Source of the DNA: an uncultured Gammaproteobacteria bacterium
Lineage (GTDB): Bacteria > Pseudomonadota > Gammaproteobacteria > Arenicellales > JAANXG01
Assembly: GCA_947259875.1 (NCBI GenBank)
Contig: CAMYNX010000137.1
Span: forward strand, 1-47,423
Length of the DNA: 47,423 bases
Direction: 5' to 3'
The notes under the pieces were generated by a model. The model was not told where the DNA came from. It saw only the letters and a program-made list of their open reading frames with translations, and made no database searches. Made by a program: the position numbers and the translations under genes. Position 1 is the stretch's first letter, and each line of letters starts with the position of its first letter. Below, piece by piece: positions 32,307-43,114 of the stretch.

Positions 32307-32459
32307 TTACCCGTCATCGAACAGGCCGCGCCGCCGAGCGTATTGGATCAATTCGTGGCGGCTGTTGAGGTTCAACTTGTGCATCAAATTCGTACGATGG
32401 CTCTGTACCGTGCTGGGACTGATATGCAATCTGCTTGCTATCTCTTTACTGTCGAGATG
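32307..32459 (-). pseudogene. C-terminal remnant of a LuxR/NarL-type response regulator
   Basis: Only the end of the helix-turn-helix is present: HLDSKEIASRLHISPSTVQS, then HRTNLMHKLNLNSRHELIQY, then ARRRGLFDDG and stop. This is the recognition part of a NarL/FixJ-type DNA-binding domain. The receiver domain and the first HTH helix are missing. The upstream end merges, in a different frame, with the sensor fragment at about 32451-32460. Confidence 0.8.
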
Positions 32460-32989
32460 TCGGTGAGCAACTCTCCGAGCAACCGCTGTTGCGGGTCGTG
32501 GCAGCGTGAGCATGATGGGCTGTTCTCGATCGGAAGCATCGTTCGAAACACCCGCTTCCCGTCGTCCGCGGTGACGACGATGCTTTGCGGTCTCTGGTCA
32601 GGCGGAAGGCGATGGCAAGGCTGACAACCCGGCTGAGTATTATCCATTTTGCTGGAGGTACTGTCCTCCCCAGAGGCAAAGATGACCCGCCCCGAGGGAT
32701 TTAAGAAGTAGATGATCCGGAAGTTCTTGCTTTCAGCCAAGATATCCATCATCTCCTTTATCCCGGCAAAGTCACCCTCCAGCATCTCGTGACGAAAGTT
32801 GTCTTGGACCACTTGAGCGGAATGCGACGCGAGGAGAGATAGGTGGCTCAGGTCCGCCGTTTCATGACGTCGGTGTTCGATTACCACCAAGATGGACAGA
32901 ATGCAGGTCAGGGGCACCACTACCCCGAGTATCAGCTTGGCGCGCAGGCTGCGCGGCATGTATCTAGAAAAGAAACTGAGCTGCAGCAT
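32438..32989 (-). pseudogene. Sensor fragment with two c-type heme motifs, kinase part missing
   Basis: The 183-residue product has a membrane helix (AKLILGVVVPLTCILSILVV, about 18-37) and a sensor region of about 140 residues, with CQPCH at 122-126 and CSRCH at 160-164, both CxxCH c-heme sites. It ends abruptly after LLGELLTDIST, about where a second membrane helix and HAMP and histidine kinase domains would begin. The frame closes at TAG 32438 inside the regulator remnant. Presumably it was the sensor of a two-component pair with that regulator. Confidence 0.8.
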
Positions 32990-33075
32990 GACGGATCATC
33001 CACGGCGGTATGGTATGTATCTTAACAGCCACCGGCTGCATTGGTTGGTCTCCTGACCGGGCAGTTCTACCGAAT

Positions 33076-33091
33076 TGTGATTCAGGTCACG
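33076..33091. promoter_or_regulatory. CRP/FNR-superfamily-like site
   Basis: TGTGATTCAGGTCACG matches the TGTGA-N6-TCACA pattern at nine of ten defined positions. It lies 85-100 bases upstream of the sensor-fragment start, a plausible activator position. Single-site matches occur by chance, so this is only a candidate. Confidence 0.45.
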
Positions 33092-33206
33092 CAATGGCCT
33101 CGATGCGTGAGAAGTAGCCAACGGCCTGTGTCGGCGTGCTTAGCACCAGCAGGTCACGCGAATAGGCAACCGCAAAGCGGGGGCGCCCGGGGTGTGCGGC
33201 GATCAT
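33087..33206 (-). other. Short open frame, possible gene remnant
   Basis: A 39-codon frame (RPRFAVAYSRDLLVLSTPTQ, ending AVGYFSRIEAIA) looks protein-like in composition but has no start context or recognisable family. The frame opens only a few codons further upstream. It may be the 3' end of a lost gene or chance. Confidence 0.25.
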
Positions 33207-33249
33207 GACGCAATCGCGCCATGGCCGGACACATCATCGCGCCGTCACC

Positions 33250-33280
33250 AAAAAACAAAGGCCGGGGCAACGCCCCGGCC
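33250..33280 (-). terminator. Rho-independent terminator after the multiheme cytochrome gene
   Basis: On the minus strand a 9-pair GC-only stem (GGCCGGGGC with GCCCCGGCC, loop of three bases) is followed by TTTGTTTTTT. It lies 52 bases after the cytochrome stop codon. Confidence 0.92.
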
Positions 33281-33331
33281 AATGCCTGCGTGTTGCCGGG
33301 TTGTGCGGCAACATTTGTGCACAGCTTGTGG

Positions 33332-35158
33332 TTATGGAGATGCCATCGCGTCGATCGCCCTTTTTAGCGCATCTGAGGCAAACCGGCGGTTGTGTACGCC
33401 GCCGCTTTGATCGGTCACTACCAACAGATGGTTCCAAGTCGCTTTCGTGACAATCTCGGTGGATTGATCGAACAGGCTGGTACCACCGGCCGCACAACCG
33501 CCAATGATGTCCACGGTGGTCAACCGCTTGGGACCGACCTCGCCGCTGACGAGTTCGAAGATCATGGCCTGCCGGCCGCGCGAGGTGGCGATGCGCATCG
33601 CCAACAGCTCCGCGGGAACAGAGATCACGCCATCACCATCCAGATCGATGGTGCAGCCACCGGTAAGCGCATCATTGATGACACCGGTGTAGTAGCCGGT
33701 GATCAGGCCCGCCAGCTCATCGAGCAGGCCGCCGATCTGGTTGCGTACGAACTCTAACTGATCGGGGCCGTGGCACTCGAGGCACACCTGGTCGCTGGCG
33801 AAGAAGGTGTGATTGGCGCCGTTCAGGTTATACGCCAGGTCCTCCGGCGGGTCGGTCTTGCGCATATGGCAATCGACACACGTGTCCGGCAAGGCCCTGG
33901 GATCGTCCGCGGGACGACCATTCCCATCCGGGGTGTGGGAACCGACAATACCGACCGTGACGAAGTAGGCATTCTGCCCCATGAGCGTGTCTGCCTGCAC
34001 CCCGCCGTGCGGCGCGCGATCCGGATCACCAGTCGGCGGAGGCCAGGGTTGGTCGTCGTTGCGCAGGCCCCGCCGGGTGTTGTGGCAGGTCATATACATC
34101 GCCCCCTTACCGACATTAAATGCCTGAAAACCAGCGATCAGCGGCGGCGTGTCGCCTTGGACGCGCATCGGCGCGTCGGTCTCGTCTCCGCTGATGCTGC
34201 CGGCATTGTGCGGATCATGGCAGGTGACACAGGTCTGCGGATGGACCTCATCCGCGGTCCACGCGACGGTGATGTTATCCAACGGATCGCCCGGCGCATC
34301 GCCGTTGAGGATGGGCAGCCAGGTCAGGAAGCCATTGCCCGTGTGGCAGCGCGAGCAGTTGCCGCTGTCGCCCTCGTCGATCGCCACGTCGTAGGCGGAA
34401 TGGCGGCTGAGCTGCCACTGCTGGAATCGCGCGTGACGCAGCGGCTCACCGTGGCAGGTGCCACACCCACCATCCGCGAAATCCGTATCCACTACTGGCG
34501 GTACAGCTGGCGGGTCCAGAAGAGTCGCAGCAAGCGTCGCCTCCGTTTTAATGACGCCGCGCCAGGTGCCGGCATAGACCTCGAGCATCTCGCCCGACAC
34601 ACCGTCCATGACCTTGTACAGGCCCACAACATCGGGCGTAAATTCCGGATACTGAGTCAGCGGGTCTGTCAGCGCCGCGCTGGACCCGGCTGGCGTCTGC
34701 ATGAACGACCAGTTGTACGACGTGTCGTCCTTGCCGGACAGCAACACCGGCACGTTGATCGGCACGTTGCGCAGGCCCGGATTGACGCGCCAGTCAAGGG
34801 CGACGTGGATGTCGGCCTCGTCGGGATACTCACCCGAGGTGGTCACCACCGTAAACGCTAACGCCGCGTGCCCGGCACGCTCGAGGGCATACGGATTGAT
34901 GCCCACCACCTGGTAGCGGTCCTGCAGGCCACCCACGAATTCGCTCGGAGGCGGTGGCACATTCGGCGGCAGCTCATCCTCGGTGATCGGCGGCTCCTTG
35001 AGTAGGCGAATGAGCTCTTCCTTGTCATCAGAAGCCGCAGACCTTGCGTCGGAACTGCCGTCGTCGCTCTTGTGGTCCGATGCCTGCGCCATAGGATTCA
35101 CGAGCGCCAGCGCCCCGACAAGCAGGATCAGCAGTCGCCAATTTATGCTAAGTTTCAT
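33332..35158 (-). CDS. Periplasmic multiheme cytochrome c
   Basis: The 608-residue protein has a signal peptide (WRLLILLVGALALVNPMAQA). An acidic Ser-rich segment (27-60) and a beta-type N-terminal region (about 80-215) without cysteines follow. Heme sites are CGTCH 232-236, CSRCH 268-272, CVTCH 310-314, CVDCH 427-431 and CLECH 459-463. A sixth site-like sequence reads YMTCH (355-359), a Tyr in place of the first Cys. A calcium-loop-like DLDGDGVIS lies near 505. I do not recognise a named family. It could be a periplasmic or exported electron carrier or oxidoreductase. GGGAGAG precedes the start. Confidence 0.85.
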   Translation of the reverse strand: MKLSINWRLLILLVGALALVNPMAQASDHKSDDGSSDARSAASDDKEELIRLLKEPPITEDELPPNVPPPPSEFVGGLQDRYQVVGINPYALERAGHAALAFTVVTTSGEYPDEADIHVALDWRVNPGLRNVPINVPVLLSGKDDTSYNWSFMQTPAGSSAALTDPLTQYPEFTPDVVGLYKVMDGVSGEMLEVYAGTWRGVIKTEATLAATLLDPPAVPPVVDTDFADGGCGTCHGEPLRHARFQQWQLSRHSAYDVAIDEGDSGNCSRCHTGNGFLTWLPILNGDAPGDPLDNITVAWTADEVHPQTCVTCHDPHNAGSISGDETDAPMRVQGDTPPLIAGFQAFNVGKGAMYMTCHNTRRGLRNDDQPWPPPTGDPDRAPHGGVQADTLMGQNAYFVTVGIVGSHTPDGNGRPADDPRALPDTCVDCHMRKTDPPEDLAYNLNGANHTFFASDQVCLECHGPDQLEFVRNQIGGLLDELAGLITGYYTGVINDALTGGCTIDLDGDGVISVPAELLAMRIATSRGRQAMIFELVSGEVGPKRLTTVDIIGGCAAGGTSLFDQSTEIVTKATWNHLLVVTDQSGGVHNRRFASDALKRAIDAMASP

Positions 35159-35621
35159 GATAGCTCTCCCTCGGTCTCAAGTTTTATTCGAACAAAACGA
35201 AAAAAATTACTATGGAGAAAGACCGCTATACACGACCATCCGAGTCGCCGTCCTTTATCATTATTGTCAATCCCCATTGCCATCGCGTTCGCCGGATCAC
35301 CGCAAAATACCGACACATCAGTCGGTGGCTTGCGGCGCCAGATGTGCAAACGACCTCAACCGGAAAGGTACTGCTAGAAAAACCCGTCAGGTCCAGAAGA
35401 AAACGTTCATACATCTGAGTTGCCCTTTGGAACGCTTTTTAGGTACCGTCGAGGATAACGAGGGGTGCACGCCACGCACTATGGCAAGAAACGCCAAATT
35501 GGGCGCGCAAAACGCCAAACGTGATCAAAATCAAATCATGACAAATCAGGCCCGACTGTGGCGATAAAGAAAGAAGCGCAACACAATCTGTGATCGGCGC
35601 CGACTGCTCGTAGGGTTGCTA
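35159..35621. other. 463-base stretch without a supported gene
   Basis: Between the cytochrome start and the end of the membrane-protein gene I find only short frames without similarity, an A/T-rich segment just upstream of the cytochrome (35180-35220), and no clear hairpin with a T-run. The cytochrome promoter probably lies here. The gap suggests the two genes are not one tight operon. Confidence 0.4.
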
Positions 35622-37610
35622 TTATTCCCGTTTCCGACGCAACAGGACGTTGAGCGAGGGACGGTAAAGAGAGTGGAGACGCTGGGTGCGATGGTAGCGC
35701 TTGAAGATGAGGCGATCGGATTCCTCAATGTCCATATGACGTGTCGCAACCTGGTCTCCGGTCAGTTTTTCCCGGAGTCCGAGCTGGTCGTAATCTCGTT
35801 TGAGCGGTACATCGCTGTGGATAAGGAGGAAATAACTGGGGGTGCGCTTGGTTTTTTTCCTGAACACGGAATACAGCTTCTGGTGCTCGAACAGGGCCTT
35901 GCCGTTGTTCACCAGCGCCTGGGCACCCAGATTGCCCACCTTGCCGTCGGCCCAGAAAATCAACACACCGCCTGGTCTGAGCAGCCCCTTGAGGGCGCGG
36001 AGGTTCTCTACGTAATACAGCTTCGCTGCCTTTTGCAGATATCCCGGATCAACCGTCAATACGATGAGATCATAGGCACCTTGGTCAAAGATGTAGGGCG
36101 CGGAGATGCCATCCATGCGATAAAAACGCACGCCCTTCTTGGTCAGGATCTGCCAATTGTCATCCGCCAGATATTCCATGAGCGGCTTCACGGTTGAACC
36201 GATGTCGACGACATCCACTTTGTCAAAAACACGCGCCACGGTCCCGGCGGAACGGCCCGATCCAGCGCCGATCACCAGTGCTCGATCATTGCTGTGACTA
36301 TACGACATACCGAGGACACTGATTACCGACTCGATCTTTCGATCCAAGTTGATGGGCGAATACCCGCTTTGATACAAACGCCGATGCGCGGTCGGGTTGT
36401 TTCTTTTTCGTTTCGCATAGGTGTAGACTGCCGACATCTCGGCTGGACCGCGGAACACTTGATGTACCGCCACGACGTCGTGCTTGGGATGAATACGCTG
36501 GAAAAAATCCCGTTCACCGAAAACGAAAACGACGACACCCAAAAGCACAAGTGGGGCCAGCATCCCGTATTGCAATTTACTTTTCTTGGGGATGATCACA
36601 AAAAGTCCCATCGCCATGAGCAGCAACGCGTGGGTTGGTAACAGGAACCGCAGGAGGATCGCGCCGGTAAATAAAAGCCCGACTGTATTACCAATACTCA
36701 TGGAAAGAATGACGGCTCCCGCCTGGGCCCGGTCTTTCGCGATGTCCTGCATGAACGCCGGGAACAGGGCACCGATCGGAATCGCCGTCGGCAATAGAAT
36801 GAGTCCGAGTTCCAGAAAGACGCGTGGGCGAGATTCCGTGAACGGCATCGCCAGCCAGAAGGTGCCCACCAGCCCTGAAATGATCACTCCCACAAGACAG
36901 AACACCAGGTTGCTTCGGAACGAAAACGGCCATCTCACCCAGATCAGCGAGCCCACGGTCAAACCCATGAGGAAATAGGCCACAACGGTGGGTTGAATGA
37001 AAAAATACGGCTTGAACAATAGCTCGGCGAACCACAACCAGACGCCTTGCACACTCCCGGTCACGGCGCCGACAGCAATCAGAAAACCATGTAATCTTCC
37101 GATGCGCAGCGGCTTTAAGTCGCTGGAGACATCCAGCAACAAAAAGGCATTGAATAAATGAAATACGCCCAGGACAAATAATGTCGTTGGCATGCCCCAC
37201 TCGGGATATAACCAAAACTCAACCATCAATATTCCGATCAAGGCGCCGAAGGCGTGGGTGAGATAGGGCGTTCCGGCGCGCCCGGTTCGCTCCACGATGA
37301 TTGGAAAGGTCACCCCCAACAAGAACGCCGGCAAGATGATGTACAAAAAACCAATCAGTGATGAAGAGACATTGATACCAATAAACGGTGAGAGCAACGC
37401 AAGGGCGTTGGCGTTGACGTTCAAGATTTGTGGCAGGTACAGGGCCCAAGCACAGTGGTAGACCGCTAGGAAGGCTTCGATGCGTGACGGATTTTTTACT
37501 TTAGCGGAGACCAGACCGCCCAGACCCATCCCGAGGATAAAGCCGGCCACCACCGTAAACGCCACCAGCGGTACCAAAAAAACGACCAGAAAGTACTTAT
37601 TAAACTTCAT
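35622..37610 (-). CDS. Polytopic membrane protein with spermidine-synthase-like domain
   Basis: The first ~410 of 662 residues form about 12 hydrophobic helices in a transporter-like array. The last ~240 form a Rossmann methyltransferase/aminopropyltransferase fold with RALVIGAGSGRSAGTVARVF and VDVVDIGSTV. The usual catalytic aspartate segment is replaced by YDLIVLTVDPGYL, so polyamine synthesis is doubtful. Relatives begin with a helix of the type GFxALxYEVxWxR before AFTVVAGFILGMGLG. Here MKFNKYFLVVFLVP runs directly into AFTVVAGF, so the N-terminus may have lost 25-30 residues. Function unknown. It lies upstream of the multiheme cytochrome. Confidence 0.78.
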   Translation of the reverse strand: MKFNKYFLVVFLVPLVAFTVVAGFILGMGLGGLVSAKVKNPSRIEAFLAVYHCAWALYLPQILNVNANALALLSPFIGINVSSSLIGFLYIILPAFLLGVTFPIIVERTGRAGTPYLTHAFGALIGILMVEFWLYPEWGMPTTLFVLGVFHLFNAFLLLDVSSDLKPLRIGRLHGFLIAVGAVTGSVQGVWLWFAELLFKPYFFIQPTVVAYFLMGLTVGSLIWVRWPFSFRSNLVFCLVGVIISGLVGTFWLAMPFTESRPRVFLELGLILLPTAIPIGALFPAFMQDIAKDRAQAGAVILSMSIGNTVGLLFTGAILLRFLLPTHALLLMAMGLFVIIPKKSKLQYGMLAPLVLLGVVVFVFGERDFFQRIHPKHDVVAVHQVFRGPAEMSAVYTYAKRKRNNPTAHRRLYQSGYSPINLDRKIESVISVLGMSYSHSNDRALVIGAGSGRSAGTVARVFDKVDVVDIGSTVKPLMEYLADDNWQILTKKGVRFYRMDGISAPYIFDQGAYDLIVLTVDPGYLQKAAKLYYVENLRALKGLLRPGGVLIFWADGKVGNLGAQALVNNGKALFEHQKLYSVFRKKTKRTPSYFLLIHSDVPLKRDYDQLGLREKLTGDQVATRHMDIEESDRLIFKRYHRTQRLHSLYRPSLNVLLRRKRE

Positions 37611-37906
37611 TTATTGCGCGTGTGAACGGGTGGTCGACTGATGATTAATGCTGGGACACGAGTTGGATAGGCAGTCCATTTTTGAGTGTAGTTCGGAATA
37701 GTGGCGTCGCCAATGGTCGGTTCCAGCGATTATGTGGCGGTAGCCCATAAACGCACTGGCAAGACGCGGCAGCCGGCAACCCTACGATGAAGTCCACAAG
37801 CCGCACGCGGGGGCGGCAGGGTTCTACCCTCAGACACCACGACAAATCGAATCTAGCGACTAGAAACCATGCGCGCGCGGCAAATCCCAGATTTCGACGT
37901 TCGTTC
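37611..37906. other. 296-base stretch between acnA and the membrane-protein gene
   Basis: The longer minus-strand open frame here runs into acnA out of frame and has no recognisable sequence. I see no strong terminator with a T-run and no repeat. Confidence 0.4.
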
Positions 37907-40576
<2,670 letters not shown>

Positions 40577-40766
40577 GGTCGTTGGCTCTCCGAGTTGGTT
40601 ACCGCGGCACGATTTTGGGGTGGGTACGGATTTTACCCCGTTGCCCGACAAGATGAATGACCGGTTCCCGTAGTCTGGGGTGTCTTCAGTGACTGGGTTT
40701 TGGGCTCGTATTATTGTTAAAATTTATAGGCGTATTTCAAGTCATTATATTTGGTTATAATTCTTA

Positions 40767-40792
40767 TTGACAACTGTTTATACCTTTATAAT
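40767..40792 (+). promoter_or_regulatory. Candidate promoter elements upstream of prpE
   Basis: Within the AT-rich acnA/prpE spacer, TTGACA (40767-40772) and TATAAT (40787-40792) are perfect boxes but only 14 bases apart. With TTATTG (40764-40769) the spacing is 17. They lie about 80 bases before the prpE start. Confidence 0.45.
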
Positions 40793-40868
40793 CGCATCTT
40801 ATTAGGCGAGACAATCGGTCGATTACGGCCGTCGTACCCAATAAACACAACCAAGGCGAGGAGCGACG

Positions 40869-42718
40869 ATGGGAGACTATCAATCGATCTATAACCGTTC
40901 TCTCACACACCCCGACGAGTTTTGGGCCAAGGCCGCCGAAGATATCCATTGGTACAAGAAGTGGGACCGGGTATTGGATGATTCAAACCCGCCCTTCTAT
41001 CAGTGGTTCACCGGCGGTCGTTTGAACACTTGTTACAACGCCATAGACGTGCATGTAGAAAATGGTGCCGGCGATCGACTGGCTCTGATCTACGATAGTC
41101 CGGTGACCGGTTCCGTACGCAAGATTTCGTACCACGAGCTGCGTGACCTGGTCGCGCAATTTGCCGGCGCGTTAGCCAACCAAGGTGTTGGAAAAGGCGA
41201 TCGGGTGATTGTGTATATGCCGATGGTGCCCGAGGCAGCGATCGCGATGCTGGCATGTGCGCGCATTGGCGCGATTCATTCCGTGGTATTCGGTGGCTTC
41301 GCCGCCAACGAACTGGCAACACGCATCGATGATGCGTCGTGGAGTACAAGCCGCTGCTTGATGAGGCCATTGAGTTGGCGGCCCATAAACCGGCGCACTG
41401 CATCATCCTGGCCCGGTCACAAGCGACCGCGACCATGGTTGATGGACGCGACATCGACTGGTCAGACGCGGTGGCCGGCGCTGAGCCCGTGGACTGCGTT
41501 CCGGTGGAGGCGACCGATCCGCTGTATATCCTGTACACCTCCGGTACCACCGGAGAACCCAAGGGGGTGGTTCGCGATCACGGCGGACACGCCGTCGCGT
41601 TGAAGTGGTCAATGAAGAACATCTACGACGTCGACGCCGGACAAGTCTACTGGGCGGCCTCCGACGTGGGTTGGGTCGTCGGACATTCGTACATCGTATA
41701 CGCCCCGTTACTCCAAGGATGCACCACAATAATGTTTGAGGGCAAACCCGTGGGCACACCTGATCCTGGCGCGTTCTGGCGAGTGATATCCGAGCACGGG
41801 GTTGAGGTCATGTTTACTGCACCCACAGCATTTCGAGCGATCAAGAAAGAAGACCCGGCAGGGGAGTACATTAAGAAATACGATCTATCCAAGTTTCGAA
41901 TTCTGTTTCTCGCTGGCGAGCGGTGTGACCCTGACACCCTGCATTGGGCCGAGGACATGCTGAAGGTTCCGGTTATCGATCATTGGTGGCAGACCGAAAC
42001 CGGGTGGGCCATCGCCGCCAACTGTGTAGGGATTGAATTTGCACCGGTGAAACCGGGGTCACCCACCCGGGCGGTTCCCGGTTATGACGTTCAGGTTTTA
42101 GATGAGGAAGGGAATCCAGTCGCCGCCAATGATATGGGGGCGATATCCATCAAACTTCCACTACCCCCTGGGACCTTGCCAACACTTTGGAATAACGACG
42201 CCCGCTATATCGAATCTTATCTCAGCCGTTTTCCGGGCTACTACTTGACTGGCGATGCCGGTTTTAAAGACAACGATGATTACCTGTGGATCATGAGCCG
42301 CATCGATGATGTGATCAACGTCGCCGGACATCGCCTGTCTACGGGTGCCATGGAAGAGGTATTGGCAAGCCATCCGGACGTTGCGGAATGTGCCGTAATT
42401 GGCGCCGCCGACTCATTGAAAGGTCAATCGCCGGTCGGCTTGGTGGTGTTGAAGGCCGGCGCCGATCGTAACGACAAGGATATCGTGCCGGAACTCGTAC
42501 ACCTGATACGCGATCAGATCGGGCCAGTCGCCGCTTTTAAACAGGCGGCAGTAGTACAACGACTGCCGAAGACACGTTCGGGAAAGGTATTGCGAGGCAC
42601 GATGCGAAAAATCGCCGACGGCGAACAATACAAAGCACCTGCCACCATTGACGATCCAGCTATCTTGGGAGAAATCACCGAGGCGCTCAAAACACTCGGC
42701 TACCCAAAGACCGGTTAA
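40869..42718 (+). pseudogene. prpE: Propionyl-CoA synthetase-like (PrpE/AcsA family), frame-broken
   Basis: The first frame (40869 on) reads MGDYQSIYNRSLTHPDEFWA through VVFGGFAANELATRIDDA. At 41334-41338 it shifts, and a second frame starts VVEYKPLLDEAIELAAHKPA and continues with the AMP-binding motif YTSGTTGEPKGVVRDHGGHA and WWQTETGW to a normal end with the acyl-adenylate lysine in PKTRSGKVLRGTMRK. Relatives have about 16 residues (type KPKVIVSASCGIE) between IDDA and VVEYKPLL. The net loss is near 49 bases. The enzyme would activate propionate, possibly acetate. The opening favours PrpE over Acs. Confidence 0.88.
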
Positions 42719-43114
42719 TCCCGCGGCATCCGCAAGGACGCGTGGCCTCCATAAGTTGCGCGATGATGGCGAAGGGGCTTGTGGTGCGCGTAGCCGCAGG
42801 GTCGGCGCGCGTTGATGCAATGTGCGGATCACTACCCAGACTCCACGTCACAATTCCCCATAAAAAACCAGGGTTCACCTTCCATGGTTCGCCCTGGTCC
42901 CATCCTTGGTAAAAGCAGCGATCCTTGCCGCCGGCCTCCAAGCATTCGCGACTTACATTACTCATTTCATGCGCAGATTTCCTCACCCATATGAGTGATT
43001 TTGGCAATATTTCTGTGAATCGGGAGGTTTGACCCGGACGCACTAAAGTACCCGGGACTAGATACCCAAATAGAAAATCACCAATCTGGAGATGATCGAA
43101 CCCTCGAAGCGAGA
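42719..43114. other. 396-base stretch without a supported gene, containing a degenerate repeat
   Basis: A sequence resembling the dispersed repeat (GTTGATGCAATGTGCGGATC, 42811-42830) lies here, matching copy 3 at about 18 of 22 positions. A minus-strand terminator is listed separately. The remaining ~215 bases before the SGNH gene end hold no recognisable gene; a minus-strand frame (SNVSRECLEAGGKDRCFYQG) has no family I know. Confidence 0.45.
42861..42898 (-). terminator. Rho-independent terminator facing the minus strand
   Basis: ACCAGGG (42867-42873) pairs with CCCTGGT (42892-42898). On the minus strand the stem is followed by TTTTTTA. It could end the SGNH-hydrolase transcript, whose stop is about 215 bases upstream, leaving a long untranslated tail. 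Confidence 0.7.

Noticed and set aside
33770-34861. Plus-strand open frame of 363 codons inside the cytochrome gene
   Set aside because: It is antisense to five CxxCH motifs and a signal peptide; the GC-rich cytochrome gene gives a long shadow frame.
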